From positions 4,030,001 through 4,094,000 of the forward strand of contig CAVZII010000005.1 in assembly GCA_963775275.1 (NCBI GenBank): a stretch of 64,000 nucleotides of DNA, given 5' to 3'. Position numbers and translations under genes: made by a program. Below, piece by piece: positions 8,469 to 17,962 of this stretch (within the stretch, counting starts at the first letter, position 1; every line of letters starts with the position of its first letter). Source of the stretch: JANWHQ01 sp963775275 (GTDB lineage: Bacteria; Pseudomonadota; Alphaproteobacteria; Caulobacterales; Caulobacteraceae). Under the pieces are notes generated by a model that saw only the letters and a list, made by a program, of their open reading frames with translations, made no database searches and was not told the DNA's origin.

Positions 8469-10295
8469 ATGCCCCCACGCCCCGCCGTCCAGGGACTACT
8501 CTCCTCCGCAGCCCTGATGCCCGTGGACTTTGCGCCCGACGCCGCACGCGCCCGCAACGCGAGCGGCCCGACCGGCGAGTCCGGCTCGACCTCGGCCCTG
8601 GCGCAGCTGAACGCGGCGATCGGCGAACTGAAGGCGATGTCCGTGCGGCCGCATCTTCGCCGCGCGGTGGACGAGATCCGGGCCGAGCGGCCGCTGGAGG
8701 CGGCCAAGGCCGCCCTCAAGGCGCTCGAGATCGACGAGCGCAACGGCCACGCCTGGTATGTGCTGGCGATCGCGCGCGACAAGGCCGGCGACTTCAAGGC
8801 CGCGCTTCAGTGCTACGAGGCGGCGCTGCAGCTCCTGCCCGACCACACCGAGATCGCCAACGACCTCGGCCGGCTCGCCTACCGAATGGGGATGAAGCCG
8901 GTCGCCGAGCAGCTGTTCCTCCGCTACCTCGAGCGCGATCCCAATTCGGTGGACGCGGCCAACAACCTCGCGTGCGCGCTCAGGGACCAGAACCGCTACG
9001 CCGAGGCCATCGCCGTCCTGCAGGGCGTCATCCGGCAGAATCCGACCAACGCGCTGCTGTGGAACACCCTGGCCACGGTGCTGTCCGAGCAGGGCGAGTT
9101 CGCCACGGCCATCGGCTTCTTCGACGAGGCCCTGAGGTGCGACCCCGCGCTCTACCGGGCGCAGTACAACCGCGGCAACGCCAAGCTGCCGCTCGGCGAC
9201 ATCGACGGCGCCCTCGAGGACTGCGAGGCGGCGCTGGAAAAGGTGAAGGCCGCCGACGAGGCGGCGATGATGCGCCTGGCGCGCTCGACCATCCTGCTCA
9301 ACGAAGGACGCATCGGCGAAGGCTGGGACGTCTACGAGGCGCGGCTGGATCCTCAGTTCGCCGACGTCACCCACTTCATGATCGATCGGCCGTCGTGGGG
9401 GCCCCAGAGCGACATCGCCGGCAAGCGCCTGCTGCTGATGGGCGAGCAGGGCCTGGGCGACGAAGTGCTCTTCGCCAACATGCTGCCCGAGGTGATCGAC
9501 GCGCTGGGTCCGCAGGGCAAGCTCGTCCTGGCGGTCGAGAAGCGCCTGATCCCGCTGTTCCAGCGCTCGTTCCCGAAGGCCGAAGTCGGCGCGCACGCCA
9601 CCTACCGGGTCGACGTCCACACCGTTCGCGGCGCCCCCTTCGTCAAGGACCAGGGCGCCGTCGACCTCTGGGCGCCCATGGCCTCGCTCCTGCGGCGCTT
9701 CCGCCGCGAGCTTACGGCCTTCCCCGAGCGGAAGGCCTATATGAAGGCCGACCCCCGCCGGGTCCGCCATTGGCGCAAGATCCTCGCCGGGCTGGGCCAG
9801 GGACCCAAGGTCGGGCTGCTCTGGAAGAGCCTGAAGATCGAGGGCGCGCGCCAGCGCTACTACTCGCCGTTCGACCAGTGGGCGCCGGTGCTGGCGACGC
9901 CGGGCGCCGTCTTCGTGAACCTTCAGTACGGCGACTGCTCCGAAGAGATCGCCGAGGCGCAGGAGCGCTACGGCGTCGAGATCTTCCAGCCGCCCGGCGT
10001 CGACCTGAAGAACGACCTGGACGAGGTGGCGGCCCTGTCGTGCGCCGTCGATCTGGTCATCGGGCCCGCCAACGCCACCACCAACATCGCCGCCGCCTGC
10101 GGCGCGGCCGTCTGGCTGATCACCACCCCCGGCGCGTGGCCGCGGCTCGGGACCGCCCGCTATCCCTGGTATCCCTCGGCGCGCGTGTTCCACCCGCCCG
10201 CCTTCAACCAGTGGGAGCCTGTCATGAAGGAGGTGGCCGGCGCGCTCACCGGGACGATCGGCGGGACGGGAACGGAAGGCCCCACCGCGGATTGA
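8469..10295 (+). CDS. TPR protein with C-terminal glycosyltransferase-like domain, FlbA-like
   Basis: 608 residues from ATG 8469; an ATG at 8517 is an alternative. Residues 60-300 are tandem tetratricopeptide repeats, for example HAWYVLAIARDKAGDFKAAL, and NALLWNTLATVLSEQGEFAT. From about residue 310 the protein resembles the GT9/GT41-like domain often fused to TPRs (GEQGLGDEVLFANMLPEV, and near the end VIGPANATTNIAAACGA). It is divergent from flbT-flaF. In Caulobacter a TPR/transferase-type protein, FlbA, is linked to flagellin production, and flagellin glycosylation is a plausible role. The symbol is withheld because the identity rests on domain layout and neighbours. Confidence 0.75.
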   Translation: MPPRPAVQGLLSSAALMPVDFAPDAARARNASGPTGESGSTSALAQLNAAIGELKAMSVRPHLRRAVDEIRAERPLEAAKAALKALEIDERNGHAWYVLAIARDKAGDFKAALQCYEAALQLLPDHTEIANDLGRLAYRMGMKPVAEQLFLRYLERDPNSVDAANNLACALRDQNRYAEAIAVLQGVIRQNPTNALLWNTLATVLSEQGEFATAIGFFDEALRCDPALYRAQYNRGNAKLPLGDIDGALEDCEAALEKVKAADEAAMMRLARSTILLNEGRIGEGWDVYEARLDPQFADVTHFMIDRPSWGPQSDIAGKRLLLMGEQGLGDEVLFANMLPEVIDALGPQGKLVLAVEKRLIPLFQRSFPKAEVGAHATYRVDVHTVRGAPFVKDQGAVDLWAPMASLLRRFRRELTAFPERKAYMKADPRRVRHWRKILAGLGQGPKVGLLWKSLKIEGARQRYYSPFDQWAPVLATPGAVFVNLQYGDCSEEIAEAQERYGVEIFQPPGVDLKNDLDEVAALSCAVDLVIGPANATTNIAAACGAAVWLITTPGAWPRLGTARYPWYPSARVFHPPAFNQWEPVMKEVAGALTGTIGGTGTEGPTAD

Positions 10296-10341
10296 AAACT
10301 CGCGTGCGGGTGCGAATCCCGCGCTGGCGAGGAGCGATTCC

Positions 10342-10611
10342 ATGACGCCGGACCAACCCGAGATCGTCGACGCGGACGACCAGGATCACGAGTCCGAGGA
10401 GCTTTCCGAAGAGGCCGTCGAGGCGCTGGGCCACGGCGACGGCGCCCCGAAGCCGCCGCGCAAACCCCCTGACCGCGGGCGCGGCAAGCCAGGCGCCCGG
10501 CCCGAGGACGCACCCGAGGAGGCCGATCCCCACCAGGACGAACTCCTGGACGAAGGCGTGGAGGAGACCTTTCCGGCCTCCGACCCGGTCTCGGTCAAGC
10601 GCATCACCTGA
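10342..10611 (+). CDS. Small acidic protein with conserved ETFPASDP tail motif
   Basis: 89 residues, strongly acidic at the N terminus with a proline/arginine-rich middle (PKPPRKPPDRGRGKPG). It ends in DELLDEGVEETFPASDPVSV. That C-terminal block, LDEx4ETFPASDPx, recurs in many short proteins of alpha- and other proteobacteria whose function is not established. GAGGAG precedes the ATG. There is no signal peptide or membrane segment. The coding call is sound because of the conserved tail; the function is unknown. Confidence 0.65.
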   Translation: MTPDQPEIVDADDQDHESEELSEEAVEALGHGDGAPKPPRKPPDRGRGKPGARPEDAPEEADPHQDELLDEGVEETFPASDPVSVKRIT

Positions 10612-10634
10612 GGCCTTACCGCGAATTCACTGGA

Positions 10635-10685
10635 CCCTGTGGCGCGCCGTCGCCAGTTTCGCCGGCGAATGACCGCGCCACAGGG
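10635..10685 (+). promoter_or_regulatory. Hairpin sequestering the ribosome-binding site of the lipoprotein gene
   Basis: Perfect 12-bp arms: CCCTGTGGCGCG at 10635-10646 and CGCGCCACAGGG at 10674-10685, with a 27-base loop. The right arm includes the first bases of AGGGAGG (10682-10688), the Shine-Dalgarno sequence of the GTG start at 10697. This could limit translation of the downstream gene, or mark an attenuator. Structure is seen directly; regulation is inference. Confidence 0.45.
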
Positions 10686-10696
10686 AGGATGACGTC

Positions 10697-11479
10697 GTGA
10701 AGATCTCCGCTTTGGCCTGCATGGGCGCCGCCGCGCTGGCGCTGGGCGCATGCGTGCCGCCGAACGCCCACCGAGGCCACGCCCGCCTGACGCCGGTGTC
10801 CCGCCTCGATTGCCCGGATTCCGAGGGCGTCCTCAAGCGGGTCAGCGCGGCCGGCGACGGCAAGTCCTGCAGCTACGTCACCGATGGCGGCGCGCAGGTG
10901 GACCTCAAGCTCACGCCCGTCTCCGGCGACGCCAACGCGGTGCTGGACGCCGAGGAAGCGGAGCTGAAGACCATCATGCCGATGTCGGGGGACGCGGAGA
11001 CGACGAAGCCGGCGACGCCCGCCTCGGCTGCCCCCGCATCGGATGGGGACAAGGGCCGGGACCACGTGAACATCAACCTGCCCGGCGTCTCCATCCACGC
11101 CGACGACGGCAAGGCCAACATCCACGTCGGCGGCATCCACATCGACGCCGACGACAAGACCGACACGGTGCACATGCACGGCGGCCACGGCCGCGGCGGC
11201 CGCTTCACCATCGACGCCAACAACGAAGGCGCGATCATCCGCGCGCGCGGCGGCGGGCCCGACATCAAGGCGAGCCTCATTCTCGCCTCGGACAAGACCG
11301 GCCCCCAGGGCTGGCGCGTGGTGGGCTACGAGGCCCTGGGGCCGCAGGACGGGCCCATCGTGCTGGCGACGGTCAAGTCCAAGGGCGACCAGCACGATCC
11401 CGTGTTCAACGACGTCAAGACACTGGTGCGCCGCGCCGCCGGCGTGCGGGGCGGCTGGCCCGGAATCCACATCGACTGA
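10697..11479 (+). CDS. Exported lipoprotein of unknown function
   Basis: 260 residues from a GTG start with AGGGAGG eight bases upstream. The N terminus is a lipoprotein signal (ISALACMGAAALALGAC, lipobox LGAC, Cys at residue 19). Residues 35-95 form a small domain (SRLDCPDSEGVLKRV, SCSYVTDGGAQVDL). A Gly/His/Asp-rich stretch follows with short repeats around NINLPGVSIHADDGKANIHV and GGIHIDADDKTD, reading as alternating beta strands. The C-terminal domain ends GWRVVGYEALGPQDGPIV. Histidines and aspartates in the repeats could bind metal, but nothing proves that. It probably sits in the outer membrane. Confidence 0.7.
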   Translation: MKISALACMGAAALALGACVPPNAHRGHARLTPVSRLDCPDSEGVLKRVSAAGDGKSCSYVTDGGAQVDLKLTPVSGDANAVLDAEEAELKTIMPMSGDAETTKPATPASAAPASDGDKGRDHVNINLPGVSIHADDGKANIHVGGIHIDADDKTDTVHMHGGHGRGGRFTIDANNEGAIIRARGGGPDIKASLILASDKTGPQGWRVVGYEALGPQDGPIVLATVKSKGDQHDPVFNDVKTLVRRAAGVRGGWPGIHID

Positions 11480-11491
11480 GCCGCCCTTCCC

Positions 11492-11863
11492 TCAGGCCGG
11501 AGCGACCTCGACCACCTTGTAGGTCAGGGGACGGCCCTCCTCGTCGGTGACGGTGACGTACTCGCCGACGGCGAAGCGGTGCTCGCCCAGGCGGTAGATC
11601 GGCTCGTCGTCGGCCGTGTCCTCCTGGTCGTAGTCGAAGTACCAGCGCTCGCCGCGATGCATCAGCCGGCCATCGGCCGGATCCTCGTCGGGCGCGAAGC
11701 GCCGGACGTTGCACTTGTCCTTGACCTGGGGATAGGCCGCCTCGTCCAGCTTGCCGTCGGAGGTCAGGGGCGCGGTCAGCGCGTAGCCGCGATGGTCGTC
11801 ACCGCCCGCGAACTCGGTGCCCGGATTGCGCGCAAGGCGCATGACGATGCGTTGCAGGGCCAT
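11492..11863 (-). CDS. Conserved hypothetical protein
   Basis: 123 residues, soluble, opening MALQRIVMRLARNPGTEFAG and containing DKCNVRRFAPDEDPADGRLM and RWYFDYDQEDTADDEPIY. It ends with a small beta-rich unit, HRFAVGEYVTVTDEEGRPL. Compositionally it is a normal cytosolic protein with no membrane segment. It is convergent with the lipoprotein gene and lies 23 bp downstream of the universal stress protein gene on the same strand, suggesting a two-gene unit. I do not recognise a named family. Confidence 0.65.
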   Translation of the reverse strand: MALQRIVMRLARNPGTEFAGGDDHRGYALTAPLTSDGKLDEAAYPQVKDKCNVRRFAPDEDPADGRLMHRGERWYFDYDQEDTADDEPIYRLGEHRFAVGEYVTVTDEEGRPLTYKVVEVAPA

Positions 11864-11886
11864 GGCGACGTGATCACTCCTTGGAG

Positions 11887-12717
11887 TCAGTGCGACAGAA
11901 ACAGCGACGGCGAATCCGCGGACAGGAAGCTCCGCGTGGCGCCGCCGAAGATGAATTCCCTGAGCCTTGGGTGTCCGAACGCGCCAGACACCAAAAGGCT
12001 CGCCCCCGCCTGCCGGGCCGCGCCCAGGAGCAGGCTCGCCGCATCACCGGACGCCTCCAGCACCAGGACCTCGGCCTCCACGCCCCGCGCCGACAGGAAC
12101 TCCCGCAGGCGGTGCGGGTCGAACTCGCGCGAGGACGCCTTGGGCGCGCCCAGGATCACGACCTTGGAGGCCTTCTCCAGCAGCGGCAGCGCCGTTCGCG
12201 CCGCCCGCGTCGCCTCCTTGCCGCCGTCCCAGGCGACCGCGATCACACCGTCGGCCCTGAGCGCGGGCCGCGCCACCACAGTGGGACGCTGCTCGTTGGC
12301 GATCAGCTGCTGGAACGCCTCGGCCAGGGGCCCTCGGCCGCGGGCCGCCTCGTTGTCGAACACCACCACGTCCGAAAGGCGCGACTCCACCGCGAGCGAG
12401 GCCCACACCGGCGAATCGAGGGTGACGAAGGTCTTGCGGCCGGCCGTGCACGCGTCCAGCGCCGCGCGTGCGTTCTCCTCGCCCTGGCTCGCGGCTTCCT
12501 TCAGGCTCTCCACGGCGGTGATCTGCACCCCGCCCATGAAGCCCTCGCCCATCCAGGGCATCAGGTCCGCCACGTCCGCGGGCGCATAGACGCCCGACAC
12601 CTCGGCCCCGAACGGGCGCGCCAGCTCCGCCGCCGCCGCCAGCACCTCGGCGTCGCCCTTGCCGCCCGACAGCGGCGCCATGATTCGCGCCCAACTGGAC
12701 TTCGTCGTGCTCGCCAT
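11887..12717 (-). CDS. Universal stress protein, double-domain UspA type
   Basis: 276 residues from the ATG at 12717, with GGGAGG upstream; the frame extends 25 codons further without a better start. Two UspA halves are visible. The C-terminal one is well preserved and ends SLLVSGAFGHPRLREFIFGG, matching the G-x2-G-x9-G nucleotide-binding signature in spirit. The N-terminal half (RIMAPLSGGKGDAEVLAAAA) is more diverged. Such proteins bind ATP or AMP and accumulate in stress or growth arrest. It is divergent from the HD hydrolase gene, with about 70 bp between the starts. Confidence 0.85.
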   Translation of the reverse strand: MASTTKSSWARIMAPLSGGKGDAEVLAAAAELARPFGAEVSGVYAPADVADLMPWMGEGFMGGVQITAVESLKEAASQGEENARAALDACTAGRKTFVTLDSPVWASLAVESRLSDVVVFDNEAARGRGPLAEAFQQLIANEQRPTVVARPALRADGVIAVAWDGGKEATRAARTALPLLEKASKVVILGAPKASSREFDPHRLREFLSARGVEAEVLVLEASGDAASLLLGAARQAGASLLVSGAFGHPRLREFIFGGATRSFLSADSPSLFLSH

Positions 12718-12785
12718 GGTGGACCGGGGCCCTCCCGCCTCCGTATCAAGGCCGTCGGCGAGCATTCCTGACGAGGATCGACCCC

Positions 12786-13421
12786 GTGTCAAATGACCAG
12801 CGTCAAATACCCGCCCCTCGCGCCTGGCAGCGGATGCTGTCTGGGCGGCGGCTCGACCTGCTCGACCCCTCGCCGCTCGACGTGGAGATCGACGACATCG
12901 CCCACGGCCTGGCCCGCGTGGCGCGCTGGAACGGCCAGACCACGGGCCCGCACGCCTTCTCGGTGGCCCAGCACTGCCTGGTCGTGGAGGCCGTCGTGGC
13001 CGCGCTGAAGCCGGGCGTCGAGGCCCGCTGGCGGCTGGCCGCCCTGCTGCACGACGCCCCGGAGTACGTCATCGGGGACATGATCTCGCCGTTCAAGGCG
13101 GCGCTGGGCCTGGACTACCACGCCTTCGAGGACCGGCTGGAGCGCGCGATCCACATCCGCTTCGGCCTGCCGCCCAGGCTTCCGGCGGAGGTCAAGCGCC
13201 TGATCAAGTCGGCCGACCGCGTCTCGGCCTACTACGAGGCCATCGAGCTCGCAGGCTTCTCCGCCGAGGAGGCCAGGCCCATCTTCGGCCGCACGCCCAA
13301 GGTCCCCAAGCCGGACCTGGAGCCCCTCGAGCCGGCCAAGGCCCAGGCCAGGTACCTGGAGCGGTTCGCCCGCCTCCTCGCCCTCGCCGACCGCCGTCCC
13401 AAGGCGGCGGGCGCGCCATGA
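12786..13421 (+). CDS. HD-domain phosphohydrolase
   Basis: 211 residues from GTG. The HD motif is clear: GPHAFSVAQHCLVVE provides the first His and AALLHDAPEYVIGDM the HD pair, followed by a later Asp in LIKSADRVSAYYE. This layout matches the YfbR-like group of metal-dependent 5'-nucleotidases and phosphohydrolases that act on deoxynucleoside monophosphates. The stop overlaps the ATG of the tyrosine-phosphatase-like gene (ATGA), so they are translationally coupled. The metal-binding residues are intact. The substrate cannot be read from sequence. Confidence 0.85.
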   Translation: MSNDQRQIPAPRAWQRMLSGRRLDLLDPSPLDVEIDDIAHGLARVARWNGQTTGPHAFSVAQHCLVVEAVVAALKPGVEARWRLAALLHDAPEYVIGDMISPFKAALGLDYHAFEDRLERAIHIRFGLPPRLPAEVKRLIKSADRVSAYYEAIELAGFSAEEARPIFGRTPKVPKPDLEPLEPAKAQARYLERFARLLALADRRPKAAGAP

Positions 13422-13936
13422 CCATCATCGTCTGCCCCCTCAGCCATGTCGGCGCCGTCGTGCGCGCGCGCCGGCCCTCGCACCTGATCACCCTGCTGAA
13501 CCCGGAAGACCTCGGCCTGGTCGAGACTCCGGAGAGCATCGCCGCAGAGCGCCATCTGCGGCTCGGCGTCAGCGACATCGCCGACCCCATCGAGGGCCTG
13601 ACTGCGCCGCAGGAGGCGCACGTGCTGACGGCGCTCGAGTTCGCCCGCGGCTGGGGAGAGACGAGTCCCCTGCTCGTCCACTGCTGGGCGGGAATCAGCC
13701 GCTCGACAGCCACCGCCTTCGTTCTGGCCTGCGACCGGAACCCGGAAGCCTCGGAAACCGCGATCGCCCGCGCGCTGCGCGAGGCGGCGCCCCACGCCTG
13801 TCCCAACCGCCGGATCGTCCGCCTCGCCGACGACATCCTGGGGCGCGGCGGGCGGATGGCCGATGCGATCGAGCGGATTGGCGGCGACGTCTTCCTCGCC
13901 GAGGGCCGGCCGTTCGACTTGCCGGCGAGGTTCTGA
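13418..13936 (+). CDS. Tyrosine-phosphatase-like protein
   Basis: 172 residues. The catalytic loop LLVHCWAGISRSTATAF carries the Cys-x5-Arg signature of cysteine phosphatases followed by Ser, and SDIADPIEG upstream supplies a plausible general-acid Asp. Bacterial proteins of this short type are annotated as tyrosine or dual-specificity protein phosphatases; the substrate is unknown. It is coupled by a 4-base overlap to the HD hydrolase and ends 14 bp from the convergent queF. Confidence 0.85.
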   Translation: MTIIVCPLSHVGAVVRARRPSHLITLLNPEDLGLVETPESIAAERHLRLGVSDIADPIEGLTAPQEAHVLTALEFARGWGETSPLLVHCWAGISRSTATAFVLACDRNPEASETAIARALREAAPHACPNRRIVRLADDILGRGGRMADAIERIGGDVFLAEGRPFDLPARF

Positions 13937-13949
13937 GCGGAACGGCCGT

Positions 13950-14402
13950 TCAGCCGCGGCCGCGGTAGGGCGCCACGCCCTGGTCGGGGATCCACAGCCC
14001 GTCCGGCGCCGGCCCGGTCTGGTAGAAGACGTCGATCGGGATGCCGCCGCGCGGATACCAGTAGCCGCCGATCCGCAGCCAGCGCGGCTCCGCCTCCGCG
14101 ACGATCCGCTTGGCGATCATCAGGGTGCAGTCCTCGTGGAAGCCGCCGTGGTTGCGGAACGATCCCAGGAACAGCTTCAGGGACTTGGATTCGATCAGCC
14201 ACGCGTCCGGGACGTAGTCGATGACCATATGGGCGAAGTCTGGCTGGCCGGTGACCGGGCAGAGCGCCGTGAACTCCGGCGCCGTGAATCGCGCCAGATA
14301 GATCGCGTCCGGGTGAGGATTGGGCACGCGCTCGAGCACCGCCTCATCAGGACTGTCGAAACCGCGCACGGGCTGGCCGAGCTGGGAAGGAGGCTCGCTC
14401 AT
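13950..14402 (-). CDS. queF: NADPH-dependent 7-cyano-7-deazaguanine reductase QueF
   Basis: 150 residues from the ATG at 14402; the open frame reaches further but the family starts close to here. It reduces preQ0 to preQ1 in queuosine tRNA modification. The unimodular QueF layout is complete: catalytic Cys in FTALCPVTGQPDFAH, the substrate-binding Glu-Ser-Lys-Ser-Leu-Lys run in AWLIESKSLKLFLGSFRNHG and the conserved His-Glu in FHEDC. Length is typical of the short, homomeric type. No other queuosine genes are next to it. Confidence 0.95.
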   Translation of the reverse strand: MSEPPSQLGQPVRGFDSPDEAVLERVPNPHPDAIYLARFTAPEFTALCPVTGQPDFAHMVIDYVPDAWLIESKSLKLFLGSFRNHGGFHEDCTLMIAKRIVAEAEPRWLRIGGYWYPRGGIPIDVFYQTGPAPDGLWIPDQGVAPYRGRG

Positions 14403-14642
14403 GGCCAGACCGTTAGCGGGCAAGGGATTGCCGCGCAACAGGCGACGCGATCCGGGACGAGGCGCCCAAGAAACGGGCGCCGCTCGTGTGCGCCGCACAA
14501 TGAGGCGTCACTCTCGCCAAATCACCTGGGGAACCCCGCCGATGCGTTGATCCGCGGACGGCTCGTCCACGAAGCTTTGCAGGCCTCGCACGGGGCGCAC
14601 GCGGCGATCACTTGGAGGGCCGCGTCCGAATAGGGGATAAAG

Positions 14643-15356
14643 ATGAAGCTTCTGAAACTCTCTCTATGCGCCGCGGCGGCGTCTCTGGCGTTCGGGGGGG
14701 CGGCCCTCGCGGCTTCGCCATCCTGGTCGGTGAACGCGGCGGTCACGTCGGACTACGTGTTCCGCGGGCTCAGCCAGACCGGAACCTACGACCCTGCGGT
14801 GCAGGGCGGGATCGATGTCACCGATGGCATCGGCTACGTGGGGACCTGGGCCTCCAACGTGAAGTTCGGCAACGGCACGGCCGCTGAAGTCGACGTCTAC
14901 GGCGGCATCACGCCCAGCTACGCCGGCTTCGACTACAATTTCGGGGTCATCGGCTACCTCTATCCGGGCGCGCCCTCGGTCGCGTCCGCCGGATTCAACA
15001 CCAACTACGTGGAATTCAAGGCCGGCGTGTCGCACGCGCTCGGGCCGGCGACGGTCGGCGCGGTGGTCTACTGGTCGCCCGACTACACCTTCACGTCCGG
15101 CTCGCACGACGGCGTCTACTACGAAGGCAACATCTCGGTTTCGCCGATCAAGAACTGGTCGTTCAGCGGCGCGGTCGGTCACCAATGGGTGCAGGGCTCC
15201 ACCCCCGACTACACGACCTGGAACCTCGGCGCGACCTGGAACTTCCTGCCCCATCTGTCGATCGATGGCCGGTACTTCGACACCGACCACCACTCCACCT
15301 TCGGCAGCTACGGCAACTCCCGCTTCGTGGCGACGATCAAGGCCACCTACCCCTAA
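14643..15356 (+). CDS. TorF-family putative porin
   Basis: 237 residues with a clean signal peptide (LSLCAAAASLAFGGAALA, cleavage before SPSW). The mature protein opens with SVNAAVTSDYVFRGLSQTG, the hallmark N terminus of the TIGR02001 (TorF) outer-membrane family, and continues as amphipathic beta strands ending in an aromatic-poor but basic strand SRFVATIKATYP. GGGGATAAAG just before the ATG serves as ribosome-binding site. It is expected to form an outer-membrane barrel. It is monocistronic, followed by a strong hairpin. Confidence 0.88.
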   Translation: MKLLKLSLCAAAASLAFGGAALAASPSWSVNAAVTSDYVFRGLSQTGTYDPAVQGGIDVTDGIGYVGTWASNVKFGNGTAAEVDVYGGITPSYAGFDYNFGVIGYLYPGAPSVASAGFNTNYVEFKAGVSHALGPATVGAVVYWSPDYTFTSGSHDGVYYEGNISVSPIKNWSFSGAVGHQWVQGSTPDYTTWNLGATWNFLPHLSIDGRYFDTDHHSTFGSYGNSRFVATIKATYP

Positions 15357-15383
15357 GTTCGCGTTTCCTCCCTAGCGAACTTG

Positions 15384-15415
15384 ACGGCCGTCGCGCTTTC
15401 GGGCGCGGCGGCCGT
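15384..15415 (+). terminator. Terminator hairpin after the porin gene
   Basis: Arms ACGGCCG (15384-15390) and CGGCCGT (15409-15415) enclose a GC-rich inner stem with a TTTCG loop, followed by TTCCGTCTTCG. A weaker AAGTTCGC/GCGAACTT dyad lies just before it. It is placed between the convergent porin and lpdA genes and could serve both. Confidence 0.5.
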
Positions 15416-15484
15416 TCCGTCTTCGTGGCCGTCCCGGCAACGGTCCAGGAGCCTTGTCCGGTCAGATCGGCCCGAGACAAGGCT

Positions 15485-16888
<1,404 letters not shown>

Positions 16889-17000
16889 TTGGCCGCTCCC
16901 AATAAGCCTTGCGCCTTGCGCCCGCCCACGCGGCGGGCCCGGCGCCCGACGGTCTGATAGGCCGCCTCGCGCGGAGGCGCCACATCCTGAAGACGCCAGA

Positions 17001-17477
17001 TCAGATAAGGGCCTCGATCGACTTCGCCATGGCCTGCGGCCGCACGGACGGGCCAAAGCGCCGAACCGCCCGCCCTCTCCGGTCCACCAGGAACTTGGTG
17101 AAGTTCCACTTGATTCCCCTGGTCCCGAAGAGACCGCGCCGGGCGGCCTTGAGGTAGCCGAAGAGGGGATGCTCGCCGGGCCCGTTCACCTCGACCTTGG
17201 CGAACATCGGGAAGGTGACGTCGTACGAAGTTCGGCAGAAGGCGGCGATCTCCTCGGACGTCCCCGGCTCCTGGTCGCCGAACTGGTTGCAAGGGAATCC
17301 CAGCACGCTGAACCCTCGGTCGCGATAGCGGCGGTGCAGCGCCTCCAGGCCTTCGTACTGGGGCGTGAAGCCGCAGCGGCTCGCGGTGTTGACGATCAGA
17401 AGGACCTCGCCGTGGAACCGGTCCAGCGGGATCTCGGCGCCGGAGGGGCCCGTCGCGGCGTACTCGAAGACGGTCAC
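17001..17477 (-). CDS. Glutathione peroxidase family protein (Cys type)
   Basis: 158 residues from the GTG at 17477, which overlaps the stop of the upstream membrane-protein gene by four bases. The catalytic tetrad is visible: Cys in NTASRCGFTPQYEGL, Gln in GFPCNQFGDQEPG, and Trp-Asn in IKWNFTKFLV. It uses Cys rather than selenocysteine, as bacterial homologues do, and probably takes electrons from thioredoxin as well as glutathione. Its role here would be peroxide detoxification close to the pdh genes; the position may be incidental. Confidence 0.9.
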   Translation of the reverse strand: MTVFEYAATGPSGAEIPLDRFHGEVLLIVNTASRCGFTPQYEGLEALHRRYRDRGFSVLGFPCNQFGDQEPGTSEEIAAFCRTSYDVTFPMFAKVEVNGPGEHPLFGYLKAARRGLFGTRGIKWNFTKFLVDRRGRAVRRFGPSVRPQAMAKSIEALI

Positions 17478-17941
17478 GGGCCGGCCGCGGCCGCGGGGGC
17501 CGGAGCAGCGGCGGACGAGGCGACGGCATGGGCGGAGGCGGCCTTGGCCTTGGCGAGATCCTCGGCGGTCGCGGTGGCGAGGCCGCCCGCTGCGCCGAGC
17601 AGGATGGCGATCAGAAGACCCCAATGCTGGATCGCGCGCCATGCCCCGATGGTGAGCGCAAGGACGCCCTTGTCGTCCTTTCCCATCAGCGGGGCCCTGG
17701 CGCCCAGGACCTCGTCCGCCGTCCCTTCCAACAGGGGCAGCCGACTGATCAGGTGCCCGCCGGCCACCAGGGTCGCGAGGAAGGCGGCCAGGGAACAGGA
17801 CAGCAGGAAGCGCGCCGCGTCCCCGAGATCGACTTCCGCGCTCGCCTTGTCCAGGCTGATGGCGCCGACCACCACCGTCGCCAGGCTCACGGTCATGGCG
17901 TAGAGCGCCTGAGCCGACTGGTCCAACCGTTCGGTATCCAT
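17474..17941 (-). CDS. Hypothetical membrane protein
   Basis: 155 residues with three likely membrane helices: ALYAMTVSLATVVVGAISL, FLLSCSLAAFLATLVAGG and GLLIAILLGAAGGLAT. The C-terminal 35 residues are Ala/Pro-rich (ASSAAAPAPAAAAGP) and probably disordered. It lies between pdhC and gpx on the same strand and overlaps gpx by 4 bp (GTGA). No family is recognised. A real coding region is supported by the overlap and by the regular helix pattern. Confidence 0.65.
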   Translation of the reverse strand: MDTERLDQSAQALYAMTVSLATVVVGAISLDKASAEVDLGDAARFLLSCSLAAFLATLVAGGHLISRLPLLEGTADEVLGARAPLMGKDDKGVLALTIGAWRAIQHWGLLIAILLGAAGGLATATAEDLAKAKAASAHAVASSAAAPAPAAAAGP

Positions 17942-17962
17942 GTCCGCCCCTCCCCGTCGGCG

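Noticed and set aside
10616..10627. TTACCGCGAATT here resembles the sequence right of the transposon pair (61537 onwards)
   Set aside because: A 12-base match is expected many times by chance in 64 kb; no transposon end lies here.
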